A stretch of 64,000 bases of DNA from UBA6398 sp963644855 (GCA_963644855.1 CAVIQL010000003.1:77884-141883); one strand, 5' to 3'. Shown: positions 1-9,104, counted from the first letter of the stretch. Notes: generated by a model from the letters alone, not told the origin. Translations and numbers: made by a program.

Positions 1-2
1 AA

Positions 3-1658
3 TCGCCGGGCATGCAAAAATATTTGCGCGAGCTTCACCCCACAGTGTTCGAGGATCTTATTGCCATGAACGCCCTATATCGCCCCGGACCCATGGATTA
101 TATTCCCGATTTCATTAAACGAAAGAAAAATCCCGAACTTATTACATATGATATACCTTGCATGGAGAAATATCTCAAAGATACTTACGGCATCACGGTA
201 TATCAAGAGCAGGTGATGCTTCTTTCGCGACAATTAGCAAACTTTACGCGCGGCGAGAGTGATGCTTTGCGAAAGGCGATGGGAAAGAAAAAAAAGGATA
301 TAGTCGACAAAATGAAGCCGAAGTTCCTTAAACAAGGAGCGGCCAACGGTCATGACGTAAAGATACTCGAAAAGATTTGGAGCGACTGGGAGAAGTTTGC
401 GTCCTATGCCTTTAATAAATCCCACGCAACGTGTTATTCGTGGGTTGCATACCAAACTGCTTACATGAAAGCCAACTATCCTTCGGAATATATGGCGGCA
501 TTGATGACACGAAGGTTTAGTGATATCACAGAAATCACCAAACTGATGGAAGAATGCCAGAAAATGAAAATTTCAACGCTTGGTCCCGACGTTAACGAGA
601 GCTATATTGAATTTGGTGTAAACCAAAAGGGCGAAATTCGCTTTGGTCTTTCGGCAATCAAAGGCATGGGCGGCGCGGCGGCAAAGGCTATTGTGGACGA
701 GAGAAAGGAAAACGGTGCATACAAGGACATTTACGATTTTGTAGAACGCATTAATTTCAGCGCAGTAAACCGCAAAGCAATGGAATGTCTTGCCATAAGC
801 GGTGCGCTCGACTGTTTCGGAATTAATCGCGAGACTTTGCTCGCCCCATGCTCCGACCGCAACAGTTTTATCGAGGTTCTGATGAAATATGGTACGAATG
901 TGCAGCAGGAGAAAGTAAACACCGCCAACTCTCTCTTTGACGATGTGGGCGGAATGGAAATTCCCCGACCCGCAATACCGGCAAACGTGGAAACTTGGAG
1001 CAACATCACACGTCTGGAAAAGGAGCGTGAACTCGTGGGTATCTATCTTTCGGGGCACCCACTCGACCCTTATGTGGTAATAATGGAGAAACTTTGCAAC
1101 ACGAGTTTTGCGCAGTTGAAAAATCTCAGAGAACTGACGGGCAAACGCCTTGTATTGGCAGGAATGGTAACGGGAGTGCGCACTGGATTCAGTAAAAAAG
1201 GCAATCCCTACGGCATTGTGAAAATAGAAGACTTCAACGGCGACGGTGAAATTGCCTTGTTTGGAAACAAATGGGCGCAATGGCAAAATTTCTTCAAGGA
1301 AGGTTGCGCCATTATGCTGCATGCACAAGTGGAGCCAAGGCGTTATAATCCCGAGTTGCTTGATGTGGTGGTAACAAACGTGGAGTTTCTTGCAGAGATA
1401 AAGACTTCGGGTATTTCACAACTTGCCGTAGCGGTAAATGTAGAGAACCTTGAAGAAATGGAAGTTGCCGAATTTCTTACTCTTGTCGAGAACAATCCTG
1501 GGAACACGAGCATTCAGTTATCGTTTACCGAGCCTGGAAAATTCAGAAACATACGTGTAAAATCTGTGGCCAAGAAAGTGAACATCGACCGCCATTTGGT
1601 AGATTTCCTTAAGCAGAGTAAAGCATTCAACAACTATGAATTGGTTTCGGCAGACTAA
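3..1658 (+). CDS. dnaE: DNA polymerase III subunit alpha, C-terminal part (5' end outside window)
   Basis: This is the catalytic subunit of the replicative polymerase; only the last ~550 residues are present and the frame is open at the window edge, so the ATG at 12 is an internal Met. The visible part opens with the family motif around NALYRPGPM and continues through the fingers region (YQEQVM, RKAMGKK, then SYAFNKSHA). A helix-hairpin-helix segment follows (GLSAIKGMG, about visible residue 220). The OB-fold comes last (GKRLVLAGMVTG near residue 390). The gene ends 18 bases before a 21-bp repeat array that separates it from the convergent trxA. Residue order and motifs match DnaE of Bacteroidota closely; I see no disruption. 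Confidence 0.96.
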   Translation, partial: SPGMQKYLRELHPTVFEDLIAMNALYRPGPMDYIPDFIKRKKNPELITYDIPCMEKYLKDTYGITVYQEQVMLLSRQLANFTRGESDALRKAMGKKKKDIVDKMKPKFLKQGAANGHDVKILEKIWSDWEKFASYAFNKSHATCYSWVAYQTAYMKANYPSEYMAALMTRRFSDITEITKLMEECQKMKISTLGPDVNESYIEFGVNQKGEIRFGLSAIKGMGGAAAKAIVDERKENGAYKDIYDFVERINFSAVNRKAMECLAISGALDCFGINRETLLAPCSDRNSFIEVLMKYGTNVQQEKVNTANSLFDDVGGMEIPRPAIPANVETWSNITRLEKERELVGIYLSGHPLDPYVVIMEKLCNTSFAQLKNLRELTGKRLVLAGMVTGVRTGFSKKGNPYGIVKIEDFNGDGEIALFGNKWAQWQNFFKEGCAIMLHAQVEPRRYNPELLDVVVTNVEFLAEIKTSGISQLAVAVNVENLEEMEVAEFLTLVENNPGNTSIQLSFTEPGKFRNIRVKSVAKKVNIDRHLVDFLKQSKAFNNYELVSAD

Positions 1659-1670
1659 GCACAAAAATCT

Positions 1671-1757
1671 ATTATAGGATATCGTAAAAATAATATCGGA
1701 CCTTTTTTAAAAAATGTCAGACATTATTTAAATAATATCCGACATTATTTAAATAAG
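1671..1757. repeat. 21-bp-unit intergenic repeat array (copy R1)
   Basis: The left end reads GGATATCGTAAAAA. Three units follow whose RTC cytosines fall at 1697, 1718 and 1739, exactly 21 bp apart, separated by TTTAAA. The array lies between the convergent dnaE and trxA. Confidence 0.85.
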
Positions 1758-1887
1758 GTGGCTTGTTTTTTTTCGCATATCAGCACGTCTTAAAAAAGAG
1801 ATGCACCCTATTTTTAAAAGCAACCAATAAGTATCTGAAAACAAACATTATAAAACATCGCAGAAGCATTGTATTATGTACAAAAAC

Positions 1888-1926
1888 AAAAACTCCGGCA
1901 AAGATATCTCTTACCGGAGTTTTTGT
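1888..1926. terminator. Bidirectional Rho-independent terminator between dnaE and trxA
   Basis: A perfect 7-bp stem (1892-1898 with 1914-1920, ACTCCGG/CCGGAGT) is flanked by A-runs on the left and T-runs on the right, so it can end transcription from both convergent genes. It sits 20 bases past the trxA stop. Confidence 0.85.
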
Positions 1927-1945
1927 ATGGCTTTGCGCTAAATTA

Positions 1946-2260
1946 TCACAGTATCTTTTTCAGCGCATCTTCGAGTTGTTGCTTAGGAACTCCGCCAACG
2001 ATTGTATCAACAAGGTTGCCGTTTTTGAAGTAAAGCACTGCAGGTATCGACATAATGCCAAAGCGCTGCGCAATCTCTTGATTGTCGTCAACATTGCAGC
2101 GTCCCACAACGGCACTGTCGGCATAAGTTTCGGCAATTTGCTCCACAAAAGGCATGATGTGGCGGCACGGACCGCACCATTCAGCGTAGAAATCAACCAT
2201 AAGCGGCTTGTCGCCGTTGAGATACTGGTCGAAATTTTTGTCTGTTATTTCTATTTCCAT
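1946..2260 (-). CDS. trxA: Thioredoxin
   Basis: Small cytoplasmic dithiol oxidoreductase that reduces protein disulfides. The 104-residue protein has the active site WCGPC at residues 28-32 and a cis-proline SIPA motif near residue 72; both are diagnostic, and the length is that of a stand-alone thioredoxin. No signal peptide is visible. It is transcribed away from the lipoprotein gene at 2320-2688, which lies 59 bases upstream on the same strand and may share its promoter. A forward-strand ORF overlapping it is only an antisense shadow. Confidence 0.95.
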   Translation of the reverse strand: MEIEITDKNFDQYLNGDKPLMVDFYAEWCGPCRHIMPFVEQIAETYADSAVVGRCNVDDNQEIAQRFGIMSIPAVLYFKNGNLVDTIVGGVPKQQLEDALKKIL

Positions 2261-2319
2261 ATTCGTAGGGTGTTAGTTTATTATCATCTAATTTCAAAAG
2301 TTTCTATCACTATTTCTGG

Positions 2320-2688
2320 TCAATAATCCCGCACAAAATACGTGTAGCTTCCATCGTCGAAGTAAAGGCGAAAGGCATTGCGCCCATCAAATTCAATCTC
2401 CCACGTTTCGGGAGCACGGTCGTTGAATTCAAAATAAATTCTGTGGCGATTTGCCTCCCAATCAAAATAGGAATAATCCGACACCGAGCCGTAATCATAC
2501 ATGGCAATCGTTCCTCTGCCGTCTTCATAAAATTTTACCTGTGTGTACGAATTTCCGTAATCGTCGCGCGTGTGCCAAATACCCACCAGTCTTTCTTCAC
2601 TCCACCATGCGTCTTTGTCGCAAGAGGAAAGTGTGAAAGCAAGAGCGAGCAAAAGCAAAAAGGTGTGTGCAGTAGTCTTTCTAATCAT
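2320..2688 (-). CDS. Small lipoprotein of unknown function
   Basis: A 122-residue protein with a clear lipoprotein signal peptide: a basic start, a Leu-rich core and a lipobox ending at Cys23 (LSSC). The Asp after the Cys is common in surface-exposed or outer-membrane lipoproteins of this phylum. The mature part is rich in aromatic and acidic residues (GIWHTRDDYG, YFDWEANRHRIYF, DGSYTYFVRDY), which suggests a small beta-barrel of the lipocalin-like kind often annotated in Bacteroidales. I cannot name the family. A TACCTTTG promoter element lies 33-40 bases upstream, and trxA follows on the same strand. Confidence 0.8.
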   Translation of the reverse strand: MIRKTTAHTFLLLLALAFTLSSCDKDAWWSEERLVGIWHTRDDYGNSYTQVKFYEDGRGTIAMYDYGSVSDYSYFDWEANRHRIYFEFNDRAPETWEIEFDGRNAFRLYFDDGSYTYFVRDY

Positions 2689-2720
2689 TGTTTTAGTTCG
2701 CTAATTTATTGACCATACCG

Positions 2721-2728
2721 CAAAGGTA
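2721..2728 (-). promoter_or_regulatory. Bacteroidota -7 promoter element (TACCTTTG) for the lipoprotein gene
   Basis: On the minus strand this is an exact match to TAnnTTTG, upstream of the start at 2688. It is back to back with the forward element at 2742-2749. No clear -33 TTTG box was found. Confidence 0.55.
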
Positions 2729-2741
2729 CGCATTTTTTTCC

Positions 2742-2749
2742 TAACTTTG
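2742..2749 (+). promoter_or_regulatory. Bacteroidota -7 promoter element (TAACTTTG) for the secreted glycosidase-like gene
   Basis: Exact TAnnTTTG match. It overlaps an upstream in-frame ATG at 2747, which argues that translation begins at the later ATG (2816), ahead of the signal peptide. Confidence 0.6.
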
Positions 2750-2815
2750 CAGGGAAACGCCTTTTACACAAAGGCAAACCAGCATGCACAAAGGGAATAC
2801 AAATCAAAAAGATAT

Positions 2816-4840
2816 ATGAAAGCAAGAAAGATAACATTTATCGCGCTCGCCTTGTTTACTTTCCTAACAGGCGTAAACGCACAAGGGAACTCCCCCGTCG
2901 GACATGTTTCCTACTACACACCCGGAAACCAAAAAGTAAAGCATTCTGCTTTTGACGTAAACAGCGGCAAATACACCAGCAACAGCGATGCTCCCTTCAC
3001 AGTGGAGAGCAAAGTAGTGAAAAACGGCGAAGAATCCGTTGTAACAGTGAAAGTAACTGCAAAACAAACGGCATATTTCCGCGTGGAATACATTTGGCCT
3101 TTCGAAGGTTCGGCCGACGGCTGCCTATATTATATGCCTGGCTTCTGGTATCACAAAAACATGCGCTCACCCAAGGAAGCCCCTTCATTCAAAACCTCTA
3201 AAAGTTGGCTCGTAAGGGAAGACCGTTTGAGCACACCGCTTACCGGTATTTTTAATACCCAAAATGGCAACAGTCTTGTAGTACTACGCCACAATCCAAA
3301 GCAAGGTACCGACTGCATGATACAAGGAGAATCGGGCGATCTCGTACTCTCGGGAAAATCCACCATAGGCTACACCGGTTTCAACAACGACAACGATTTC
3401 AAAGTGCCCGCGCTGATGTTCGGATTCCCGTATATGGAAGCTCCAAAACGCTATATCCGCAAACTAACACTCATTCCCCCCGTATGGACATTCGAGAAGT
3501 TGCAAAAAGGAGAGAGTGAAACTCTAACGTGGAGCGTACGCAGCGCAAAATACAACGACTATTCCGACTTCGTGGCGGGAACATGGAAATATTCCTTCGA
3601 TTCCGAAAAGCCCGAACCCGTAGAACAAAAATACAGCGACGAGAAAGCCAAAGAAATAATGACCAACTATTTCAAAGAAGCCTATGTTGACAAATATCCT
3701 TTGAAATATCTTTCGGCTGGCGGCATGGTTGTGGCAACTTGCGAGTCTCCTGCGTGGGCAGAAGTGGGATTTATCGGACGCACAGTGCTTAATGCTTTCA
3801 ACTCGCTCGAATATGGAGAGAAAAACAACCGTTCCGATCTCGTCAAGATAGGCAACAGCATCATCGATTCCTATCTTGAAAACGGTTTCACGCCTACCGG
3901 TTATTTCCGTGAGCAACTTGATCTCAGCAGCAACAACGAACCCGATGTTTTTAGTATACGTCGACAAAGCGAAGGTGCGATGGCAATTTTCTATTACCTG
4001 CAATACGAAAAACAACATGGGCGCAAGCATGCAAAATGGGAAGCAAGAATGAAAACATTGCTTGACAATTTTGTAAAGATGCAGAAAACCGACGGCTCGT
4101 TCTCGCGCAAGTTTAATTCCAAATCCGAAGACGTTGACGCATCAGGCGGAAGCACACCGTGCGCAACGCTTGCCCTCGCAATGGGATACAAGTATTTCAA
4201 AAACAAATCCTATCTTGAAGCGGCAAGAAAGACTATCGATTATCTCGACAAGAATATCATTTCAAAATCCGACTATTTCTCTTCCACACTCGACGCAAAC
4301 TGTGAGGACAAAGAGGCTTCTTTCTACGCTTGCGATGCACTTTATTACATTTCTTTCGTAACAAAAGGGGCAGAACGTGCCAAATACATCGATCTTTGTA
4401 AGAAAGCAGCTTATTTCTGCGCTTCATGGTATTACACTTGGGACGTTCCGTTTGCCGAAGGTGAAATGTTGCACGATTTAAACTTCAAGTCGCGCGGTTG
4501 GGGTAACGTCTCGGTTGAAAACAATCACATCGACGTTTACATATTTGAGTTCGCAACCATTTTGAAGTGGCTCAGCGCCAACACCGACGAGCCAAGATTT
4601 GCAAAGATGGCTGATGTGATTCACTCCTCAATGCTTCAACTCATGCCCACAAACGACAATCTTTGCGGCGTAGGCAAGGTGGGATATTATCCAGAGGTTG
4701 TGCAACACACCACATGGGATTACGGTCGCAACGGAAAGGGTTTCTACAACGACATATTTGCTCCCGGCTGGACAGTAGCCTCTCTTTGGACACTGTTGAG
4801 CGAGGACAGAGTGAGCGCATTCTTTAATTCCAAGAAATAA
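2816..4840 (+). CDS. Secreted six-hairpin (alpha/alpha-toroid) glycosidase-like protein
   Basis: The open frame begins at 2747, but the Met at 2816 starts a textbook signal peptide (basic N-terminus, hydrophobic core, cleavage after GVNA), and a promoter element overlaps the earlier ATG; I therefore use 2816, giving 674 residues. The N-terminal ~270 residues look like a beta-sandwich. The rest alternates long helices with conserved aromatic and acidic motifs (SPAWAEVGF, DASGGSTPC, CEDKEASFYACD, HTTWDYGRNG), as in six-hairpin glycosidases and polysaccharide lyases. The substrate cannot be read from sequence. It has no T9SS tail or lipobox, so it is probably periplasmic. No SusC/SusD pair is adjacent. 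Confidence 0.72.
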   Translation: MKARKITFIALALFTFLTGVNAQGNSPVGHVSYYTPGNQKVKHSAFDVNSGKYTSNSDAPFTVESKVVKNGEESVVTVKVTAKQTAYFRVEYIWPFEGSADGCLYYMPGFWYHKNMRSPKEAPSFKTSKSWLVREDRLSTPLTGIFNTQNGNSLVVLRHNPKQGTDCMIQGESGDLVLSGKSTIGYTGFNNDNDFKVPALMFGFPYMEAPKRYIRKLTLIPPVWTFEKLQKGESETLTWSVRSAKYNDYSDFVAGTWKYSFDSEKPEPVEQKYSDEKAKEIMTNYFKEAYVDKYPLKYLSAGGMVVATCESPAWAEVGFIGRTVLNAFNSLEYGEKNNRSDLVKIGNSIIDSYLENGFTPTGYFREQLDLSSNNEPDVFSIRRQSEGAMAIFYYLQYEKQHGRKHAKWEARMKTLLDNFVKMQKTDGSFSRKFNSKSEDVDASGGSTPCATLALAMGYKYFKNKSYLEAARKTIDYLDKNIISKSDYFSSTLDANCEDKEASFYACDALYYISFVTKGAERAKYIDLCKKAAYFCASWYYTWDVPFAEGEMLHDLNFKSRGWGNVSVENNHIDVYIFEFATILKWLSANTDEPRFAKMADVIHSSMLQLMPTNDNLCGVGKVGYYPEVVQHTTWDYGRNGKGFYNDIFAPGWTVASLWTLLSEDRVSAFFNSKK

Positions 4841-4852
4841 TAGCAGCGGGCC

Positions 4853-5659
4853 GTGGCATCAACCAATTACAAAATGCAGCGACTCTATCTCCGCGTAAGC
4901 ACGGGGACTCTGAGTTTTGCTGTTTACCATCCTTTTGGCGGCAAACCGCCTGTGGTGGAAAACTATGAGGTCAACCCCACGGCTTCGCTTAATGTAAACT
5001 TAAAGGAGGCGCTTTCTTCGCTGCCGTTGGCGCAGGAAAATTTTTCGCGCGCCGAAATTCTGCTGAATGTTCCCTATTCGCTTAAACCGATAGAGCTTTT
5101 CAACGAAGAGGAAGCCGTTGACATTTATCGCCAAAGCTTTCACGAATCGCAGCACGACAGAGTGTTTTACGACGTGGCGGGAAACCTTGGCGCAACGCTC
5201 GTATATGGCATGAGCGAAGCTTTTTGCCGAGTGATTGACGACAATTTTCAAACGGCTCATTTCTCGTCTACCACAACGGCAGTAGCCAATAGGTTTGCCG
5301 AAGCCGCACGCGGAATTCGCAATGGCGTAACTTATGTATACAGCCACGAGAATCTTTTGGACATATTCGTATTCCGAAACGGACGATTACTGCTTGGCAA
5401 CCGTTTTGCAACGCGCGGAATCGAAGATGCGGCGTATTATGTGATGCTCGCGGTGAAGACTCTGCAACTCAATGCCGAAGAAGATGAGTTCAATGTCGTG
5501 GAACAAGGGAAAACAAACGGAGCATTGACTACGCGGTTGGCAGATTTCTTGATTAAGGTAAATCGTGTGGACTTGAAAAAGACATTTGCGCACATTCCGC
5601 TGGCTAATGCCGAAGATGTTCCCTATGACATGATGGCTTTTTTGGTACAACCTTATTGA
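4853..5659 (+). CDS. DUF3822 family protein
   Basis: A 268-residue cytoplasmic protein of the DUF3822 family, recognised by its overall sequence and its position directly before rsmD, an arrangement usual in Bacteroidota. The start is either the GTG at 4853 or the ATG at 4874 (MQRLYLRVS); the sequence does not settle this. The N-terminal half carries short beta strands with LLNVPY, and the centre contains the pattern GVTYVYSHENLLDIFVFRNG, reminiscent of an actin-like ATPase fold. That resemblance is my inference. It is 13 bases from rsmD and presumably co-transcribed with it. Confidence 0.8.
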   Translation: MASTNYKMQRLYLRVSTGTLSFAVYHPFGGKPPVVENYEVNPTASLNVNLKEALSSLPLAQENFSRAEILLNVPYSLKPIELFNEEEAVDIYRQSFHESQHDRVFYDVAGNLGATLVYGMSEAFCRVIDDNFQTAHFSSTTTAVANRFAEAARGIRNGVTYVYSHENLLDIFVFRNGRLLLGNRFATRGIEDAAYYVMLAVKTLQLNAEEDEFNVVEQGKTNGALTTRLADFLIKVNRVDLKKTFAHIPLANAEDVPYDMMAFLVQPY

Positions 5660-5671
5660 AACACAAACATT

Positions 5672-6244
5672 ATGAGAATAATAACGGGTATATACAAAGG
5701 AAGACACTTTGAAGTGCCGCGCACATTCAAGGCGCGCCCTACAACCGACTTTGCAAAAGAAAATCTCTTTAATGTGCTTCGCGGATACATAGACATCGAA
5801 GATGCAGAAGTGCTCGATCTTTTTTCGGGAACGGGAAGCATCACGGCAGAATTCCTTTCGCGCGAATGCAAAAGCGTAACTGCGATAGAATTCGACCGCG
5901 AACATTTTGCATTCATAAGCATGGTGCTCAAAAAGCTCGGGGCACAAAACTGCCGGCTGTTGCGTGGAGATGCGCTACGATTTATTAAACGCGCCACGGC
6001 AAAGTATGACATAATTTTTGCAGACCCTCCCTACAAGTTGAAAGAGCTTGCCGACATTCCGCAGATGGTTTCAGAAGCAGGCATACTCGCTCCCAACGGA
6101 GTGTTTGTGCTTGAACACGGAAAGAACTACGATTTTTCGTCCCACCCCTGGTTTTTCGACCATCGTGCCTACGGAAGCGTGAATTTCTCGTTCTTCTCAA
6201 AAGAGATTGCCGCCGAAAAGAAACAGGAAACAAGCGAAGAGTAA
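5672..6244 (+). CDS. rsmD: 16S rRNA (guanine(966)-N2)-methyltransferase
   Basis: It methylates G966 of 16S rRNA in the 30S subunit, using S-adenosylmethionine. The 190-residue protein has the SAM-binding motif I LDLFSGTGS at residues 48-56 and the catalytic N-methyltransferase motif ADPPY at 117-121. The N-terminus MRIITGIYKGR is the family's usual opening. It follows the DUF3822 gene by 12 bases and ends before a strong terminator and a repeat array, closing this transcription unit. Confidence 0.93.
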   Translation: MRIITGIYKGRHFEVPRTFKARPTTDFAKENLFNVLRGYIDIEDAEVLDLFSGTGSITAEFLSRECKSVTAIEFDREHFAFISMVLKKLGAQNCRLLRGDALRFIKRATAKYDIIFADPPYKLKELADIPQMVSEAGILAPNGVFVLEHGKNYDFSSHPWFFDHRAYGSVNFSFFSKEIAAEKKQETSEE

Positions 6245-6264
6245 TTTGCAACACCCATACTATA

Positions 6265-6306
6265 AGCCCGCATGCAGCAAAACGCCAATGCATGCGGGCT
6301 TTTTGT
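6265..6306 (+). terminator. Rho-independent terminator after rsmD
   Basis: A perfect 12-bp stem (6265-6276 with 6289-6300) with a 12-base loop is followed by TTTTTGTT. Confidence 0.88.
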
Positions 6307-6351
6307 TCCACTCCATACGGGTGGTATGAACACCACTTTTACTCTTGTTTA

Positions 6352-6432
6352 AATCATATGGCTTTTCGTAAAAACAATAACCGACCTTTTTTAAAAAATG
6401 TCAGACATTATTTAAAAAAGGTCAGATATTAG
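6352..6432. repeat. 21-bp-unit intergenic repeat array (copy R2)
   Basis: Three units have their central cytosines at 6381, 6402 and 6423 (21-bp period), preceded by TTTTTCGTAAAAA-type end sequence. The array lies between convergent rsmD and the cyclo-ligase gene. Confidence 0.85.
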
Positions 6433-6445
6433 ATTTACCGCAATT

Positions 6446-6979
6446 CTACACTACTTCGTCAACCCGAATATCGTGAGCCTCAGACGGTATTTCAGAAAGT
6501 TTTTGAAAGTCGAAACAAACACCGATAGTAGGGATGCCATAAGGCGCGAGCCTTTGTAACAATCGGTCATAGTATCCCCTGCCCCTGCCAAGGCGATTGC
6601 CGACGCCATCAAACGCCACGCCCGGAATTACAGCCAAATCAATGCGCGCAAAATCGGTGAAAGATTCGCCTTGCGGCTCAAGTATTTCAAAGGCACCGCT
6701 CTTCATGGAACTTTCTCCACGATATTCGCGCAATTCCAACGTATCTTCGTTTATCACCACCGGCAACAAAACTGTTTTCTCGCGCGAAACTCTCGCCACA
6801 AGCTCGTGGGTAGACGGTTCGTCGGGCAAAGAATGAAAAAGCAAAACAACTTGCGCCGACTTGAAAAGCGGTTTGCTCTCAAGCCGACGCATTATATTTT
6901 TAGACATTTCAAGCAATTCGTCCGAAGTATGCCTCTGCTTCAGCGCCGAAACCAACTTGCGCAGTTCTTTCTTTTCCAT
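6446..6979 (-). CDS. 5-formyltetrahydrofolate cyclo-ligase
   Basis: It converts 5-formyl-THF to 5,10-methenyl-THF with ATP, a folate salvage step in the cytoplasm. The 177-residue length fits the family. The conserved C-terminal block GVGNRLGRGRGYYDRLL, which forms the nucleotide and folate pocket, is intact, as is the N-terminal EKKELRKLVSAL helix. Its start lies 71 bases inside the end of the upstream S41 peptidase gene in another frame, so the two are probably translated from one mRNA. No better internal start is seen, because the overlapped part encodes the family's usual N-terminus. Confidence 0.9.
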   Translation of the reverse strand: MEKKELRKLVSALKQRHTSDELLEMSKNIMRRLESKPLFKSAQVVLLFHSLPDEPSTHELVARVSREKTVLLPVVINEDTLELREYRGESSMKSGAFEILEPQGESFTDFARIDLAVIPGVAFDGVGNRLGRGRGYYDRLLQRLAPYGIPTIGVCFDFQKLSEIPSEAHDIRVDEVV

Positions 6980-8624
6980 TCTTTTTATTCTCGGTCTTCT
7001 CCACCGGTTTCTGCGGGAACGCCTTGCCCTCGTCCATAAGTTTCAATGCCGTTTGCACACAATTGTCATCAGAATTAAGATATCGCGTGAGCGCATCGCG
7101 TCCCAGCAAATCGTCGATGATATATCCGTACAAATAAGTCTGCAACAAACGATAGGATTTGCGTATCAAAAGATTACGGCGCGGCAAACCATGCTTGTCG
7201 GCATAGGAGGCAAAAGCATCAACCACGTCATGCTTCTTCAACCAAGCCGCCGTTTCTTCCCAAGTCTTGAACTTCGACATAGCCGAACGGTTGTTGTCGG
7301 TATAAATATAGGCATACTTTGCCAGCAAACCATTCATCGTTGCTTCCTTAAAGTACGAAGTAACCTGCGCAGTCTGTTCTGGCACAAACACATCAGGCGT
7401 AATTCCGTTTTCACCATACACCACTCGTCCGAGACGCGTATAGAATTTCTTGCCATGCTCTTTAATGCTGTCGCCCGACTGGAGTTCGCCACTTTTTACG
7501 CGATTAATGAAATCCATTTCGTATTCTTCGAGAGCGCCTGGCGTATATGGTTTCTGCACGCAACGACCCGAAGGCATATAATAACGGGCTATGGTAAGAC
7601 GAAGCATGCTGCCGTCGCGAAACTCTATCGACTCCTGCACAAGACCTTTGCCAAAACTTCTGCGACCTACAATAAGCGCGCGATCATTGTCCTGCATCGA
7701 ACCGGCAAATATCTCGCTCGCCGAAGCAGTTTGCTCATCAACCAAAACGATAAGCGGTGTGCTCTGATGCGCTCCCCGTCCATCGCTAATGAAATCCTCT
7801 CGCGGAGAATGGCGACCCTGCATATAAAAAACCATACGGTTTCCTGGCAAGAATTCATACGCCATTCTTATCGCCGGTTGTACAAATCCACCATGATTTC
7901 CACGCAAATCGAGAATTAAACGTGTGGCTCCCTGCTGACCTAATTTGGCAAGCGCAACAAGAAACTCTGGATATGTTGAATCGGCAAACTGATCTACTTT
8001 GATATAACCCGTTTTTTCATCAAGCATATAGGCTGTCTGAATGCTCTTGATAGGAATGTCGGCGCGACTGATGGTAAAGTTTCGAATAGATTTCTCTCCC
8101 GAACGCAACACGCCCACAACTACTTTCGACCCTTTGGGACCTTTTAGCCTATGGGTGGCTTCTTCGTTGGTTACAACCTTGCCAACAAACGGTTTTCCAT
8201 TGATTGCAACGATACAATCTCCCGCTTTAATTCCCGCAGCCTTTGACGGACCGCCATTGATAGCCGACACCACTCTAATAGTATCGTCGATTATTGTGAA
8301 CTGAACTCCTATTCCCGAGAAACTACCCTTTAAGTCCTGCATAGTTTCCTCTACATCTTTTGCACTGGTGTATGTGGAATGCGGGTCAAGCTCTGCAAGG
8401 ATTTTGGGAAGCGACTTTTCCACGAGATCAGTCATATTCACCTTGTCAACATACTGCGCATCGATAATTTGAAGCAGGTCGTTCAATTTATTACTCGATG
8501 CATTTATAATGCTAAGGCGATTGCCCGAAAAATGGTTCGCGTAGAAACTGCCTATGATTATTCCTATCACCACACTGCAGGCAACAATCAAGGGAGTAAA
8601 GCGTGAGGAGCGGTTAGGGTTCAT
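6909..8624 (-). CDS. S41 family C-terminal processing peptidase (CtpA-like)
   Basis: A 571-residue membrane-anchored protease of the periplasm that trims or degrades proteins from their C-termini. I start it at 8624 (MNPNRSSRF), 10 bases after the deaminase stop, rather than at an ATG inside the deaminase gene. One transmembrane helix lies near residues 12-30. A PDZ domain (GIGVQFTIIDDTIRV onward) spans roughly 100-180. The protease domain has the Ser motif TASASE near residue 300 and the catalytic Lys in SFGKG at about 326. The C-terminal ~150 residues are an extra helical region. The operon is deaminase, peptidase, cyclo-ligase. Confidence 0.92.
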   Translation of the reverse strand: MNPNRSSRFTPLIVACSVVIGIIIGSFYANHFSGNRLSIINASSNKLNDLLQIIDAQYVDKVNMTDLVEKSLPKILAELDPHSTYTSAKDVEETMQDLKGSFSGIGVQFTIIDDTIRVVSAINGGPSKAAGIKAGDCIVAINGKPFVGKVVTNEEATHRLKGPKGSKVVVGVLRSGEKSIRNFTISRADIPIKSIQTAYMLDEKTGYIKVDQFADSTYPEFLVALAKLGQQGATRLILDLRGNHGGFVQPAIRMAYEFLPGNRMVFYMQGRHSPREDFISDGRGAHQSTPLIVLVDEQTASASEIFAGSMQDNDRALIVGRRSFGKGLVQESIEFRDGSMLRLTIARYYMPSGRCVQKPYTPGALEEYEMDFINRVKSGELQSGDSIKEHGKKFYTRLGRVVYGENGITPDVFVPEQTAQVTSYFKEATMNGLLAKYAYIYTDNNRSAMSKFKTWEETAAWLKKHDVVDAFASYADKHGLPRRNLLIRKSYRLLQTYLYGYIIDDLLGRDALTRYLNSDDNCVQTALKLMDEGKAFPQKPVEKTENKKNGKERTAQVGFGAEAEAYFGRIA

Positions 8625-8634
8625 TCCTAAAATA

Positions 8635-9093
8635 TTATTGCTTGTTGTTGTCGTCGCACTCTTCGTCGGCGTCAACATATTCTACATCTATATTTGCGCG
8701 TTTCAGCAAAAGAATACCATCTTCGATGCGATATTTCTCGCCATAAATCACGCGTTTTATTCCGGCTTGAATTATAAGTTTTGCACACTCTATACACGGC
8801 GAAGTTGTAACGTATAATGTTGCTCCGTCGCTGTTGTTTCCCGAGCGGGCAATCTTTGTTATTGCGTTGGCTTCCGCATGTAAAACATATGGTTTGGTTA
8901 CGTTTTTGTCGTCCTCGCATACATTTTCAAACCCCGAAGGCGTGCCGTTGTAACCATCGCTGATTATCATTTTGTCTTTAACTATCAGCGCGCCCACTTG
9001 CCGGCGTTTGCAATAGGAGTTTTCAGACCATATTCTCGCCATTCGCATATATCGTCTGTCGAGTTCGCGTTGTTTTTTCTCTGCCGGTGTCAT
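8635..9093 (-). CDS. dCMP deaminase family protein (ComEB-like)
   Basis: A zinc-dependent cytidine/deoxycytidylate deaminase of 152 residues, supplying dUMP for thymidylate synthesis. Both zinc motifs are present: HAEANAI near residue 74 with the proton-shuttling Glu, and SPCIECAKL near 105. The N-terminal MTPAEKKQRELDRRYMRMA is the usual helix of the Bacteroidota proteins. It is the first gene of a three-gene operon. The preceding M3 peptidase stops only 11 bases upstream on the same strand and may be part of the same transcript. Confidence 0.92.
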   Translation of the reverse strand: MTPAEKKQRELDRRYMRMARIWSENSYCKRRQVGALIVKDKMIISDGYNGTPSGFENVCEDDKNVTKPYVLHAEANAITKIARSGNNSDGATLYVTTSPCIECAKLIIQAGIKRVIYGEKYRIEDGILLLKRANIDVEYVDADEECDDNNKQ

Positions 9094-9104
9094 TCGTTTC
9101 TTTT

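Noticed and set aside
1763..2326. Forward-strand ORF of 187 codons across trxA
   Set aside because: It is antisense to a clear thioredoxin gene and has no protein-like composition or motif.
6861..7919. Forward-strand ORF of 352 codons
   Set aside because: It is a shadow of the S41 peptidase and cyclo-ligase genes, rich in His, Arg and Ser without any domain pattern.
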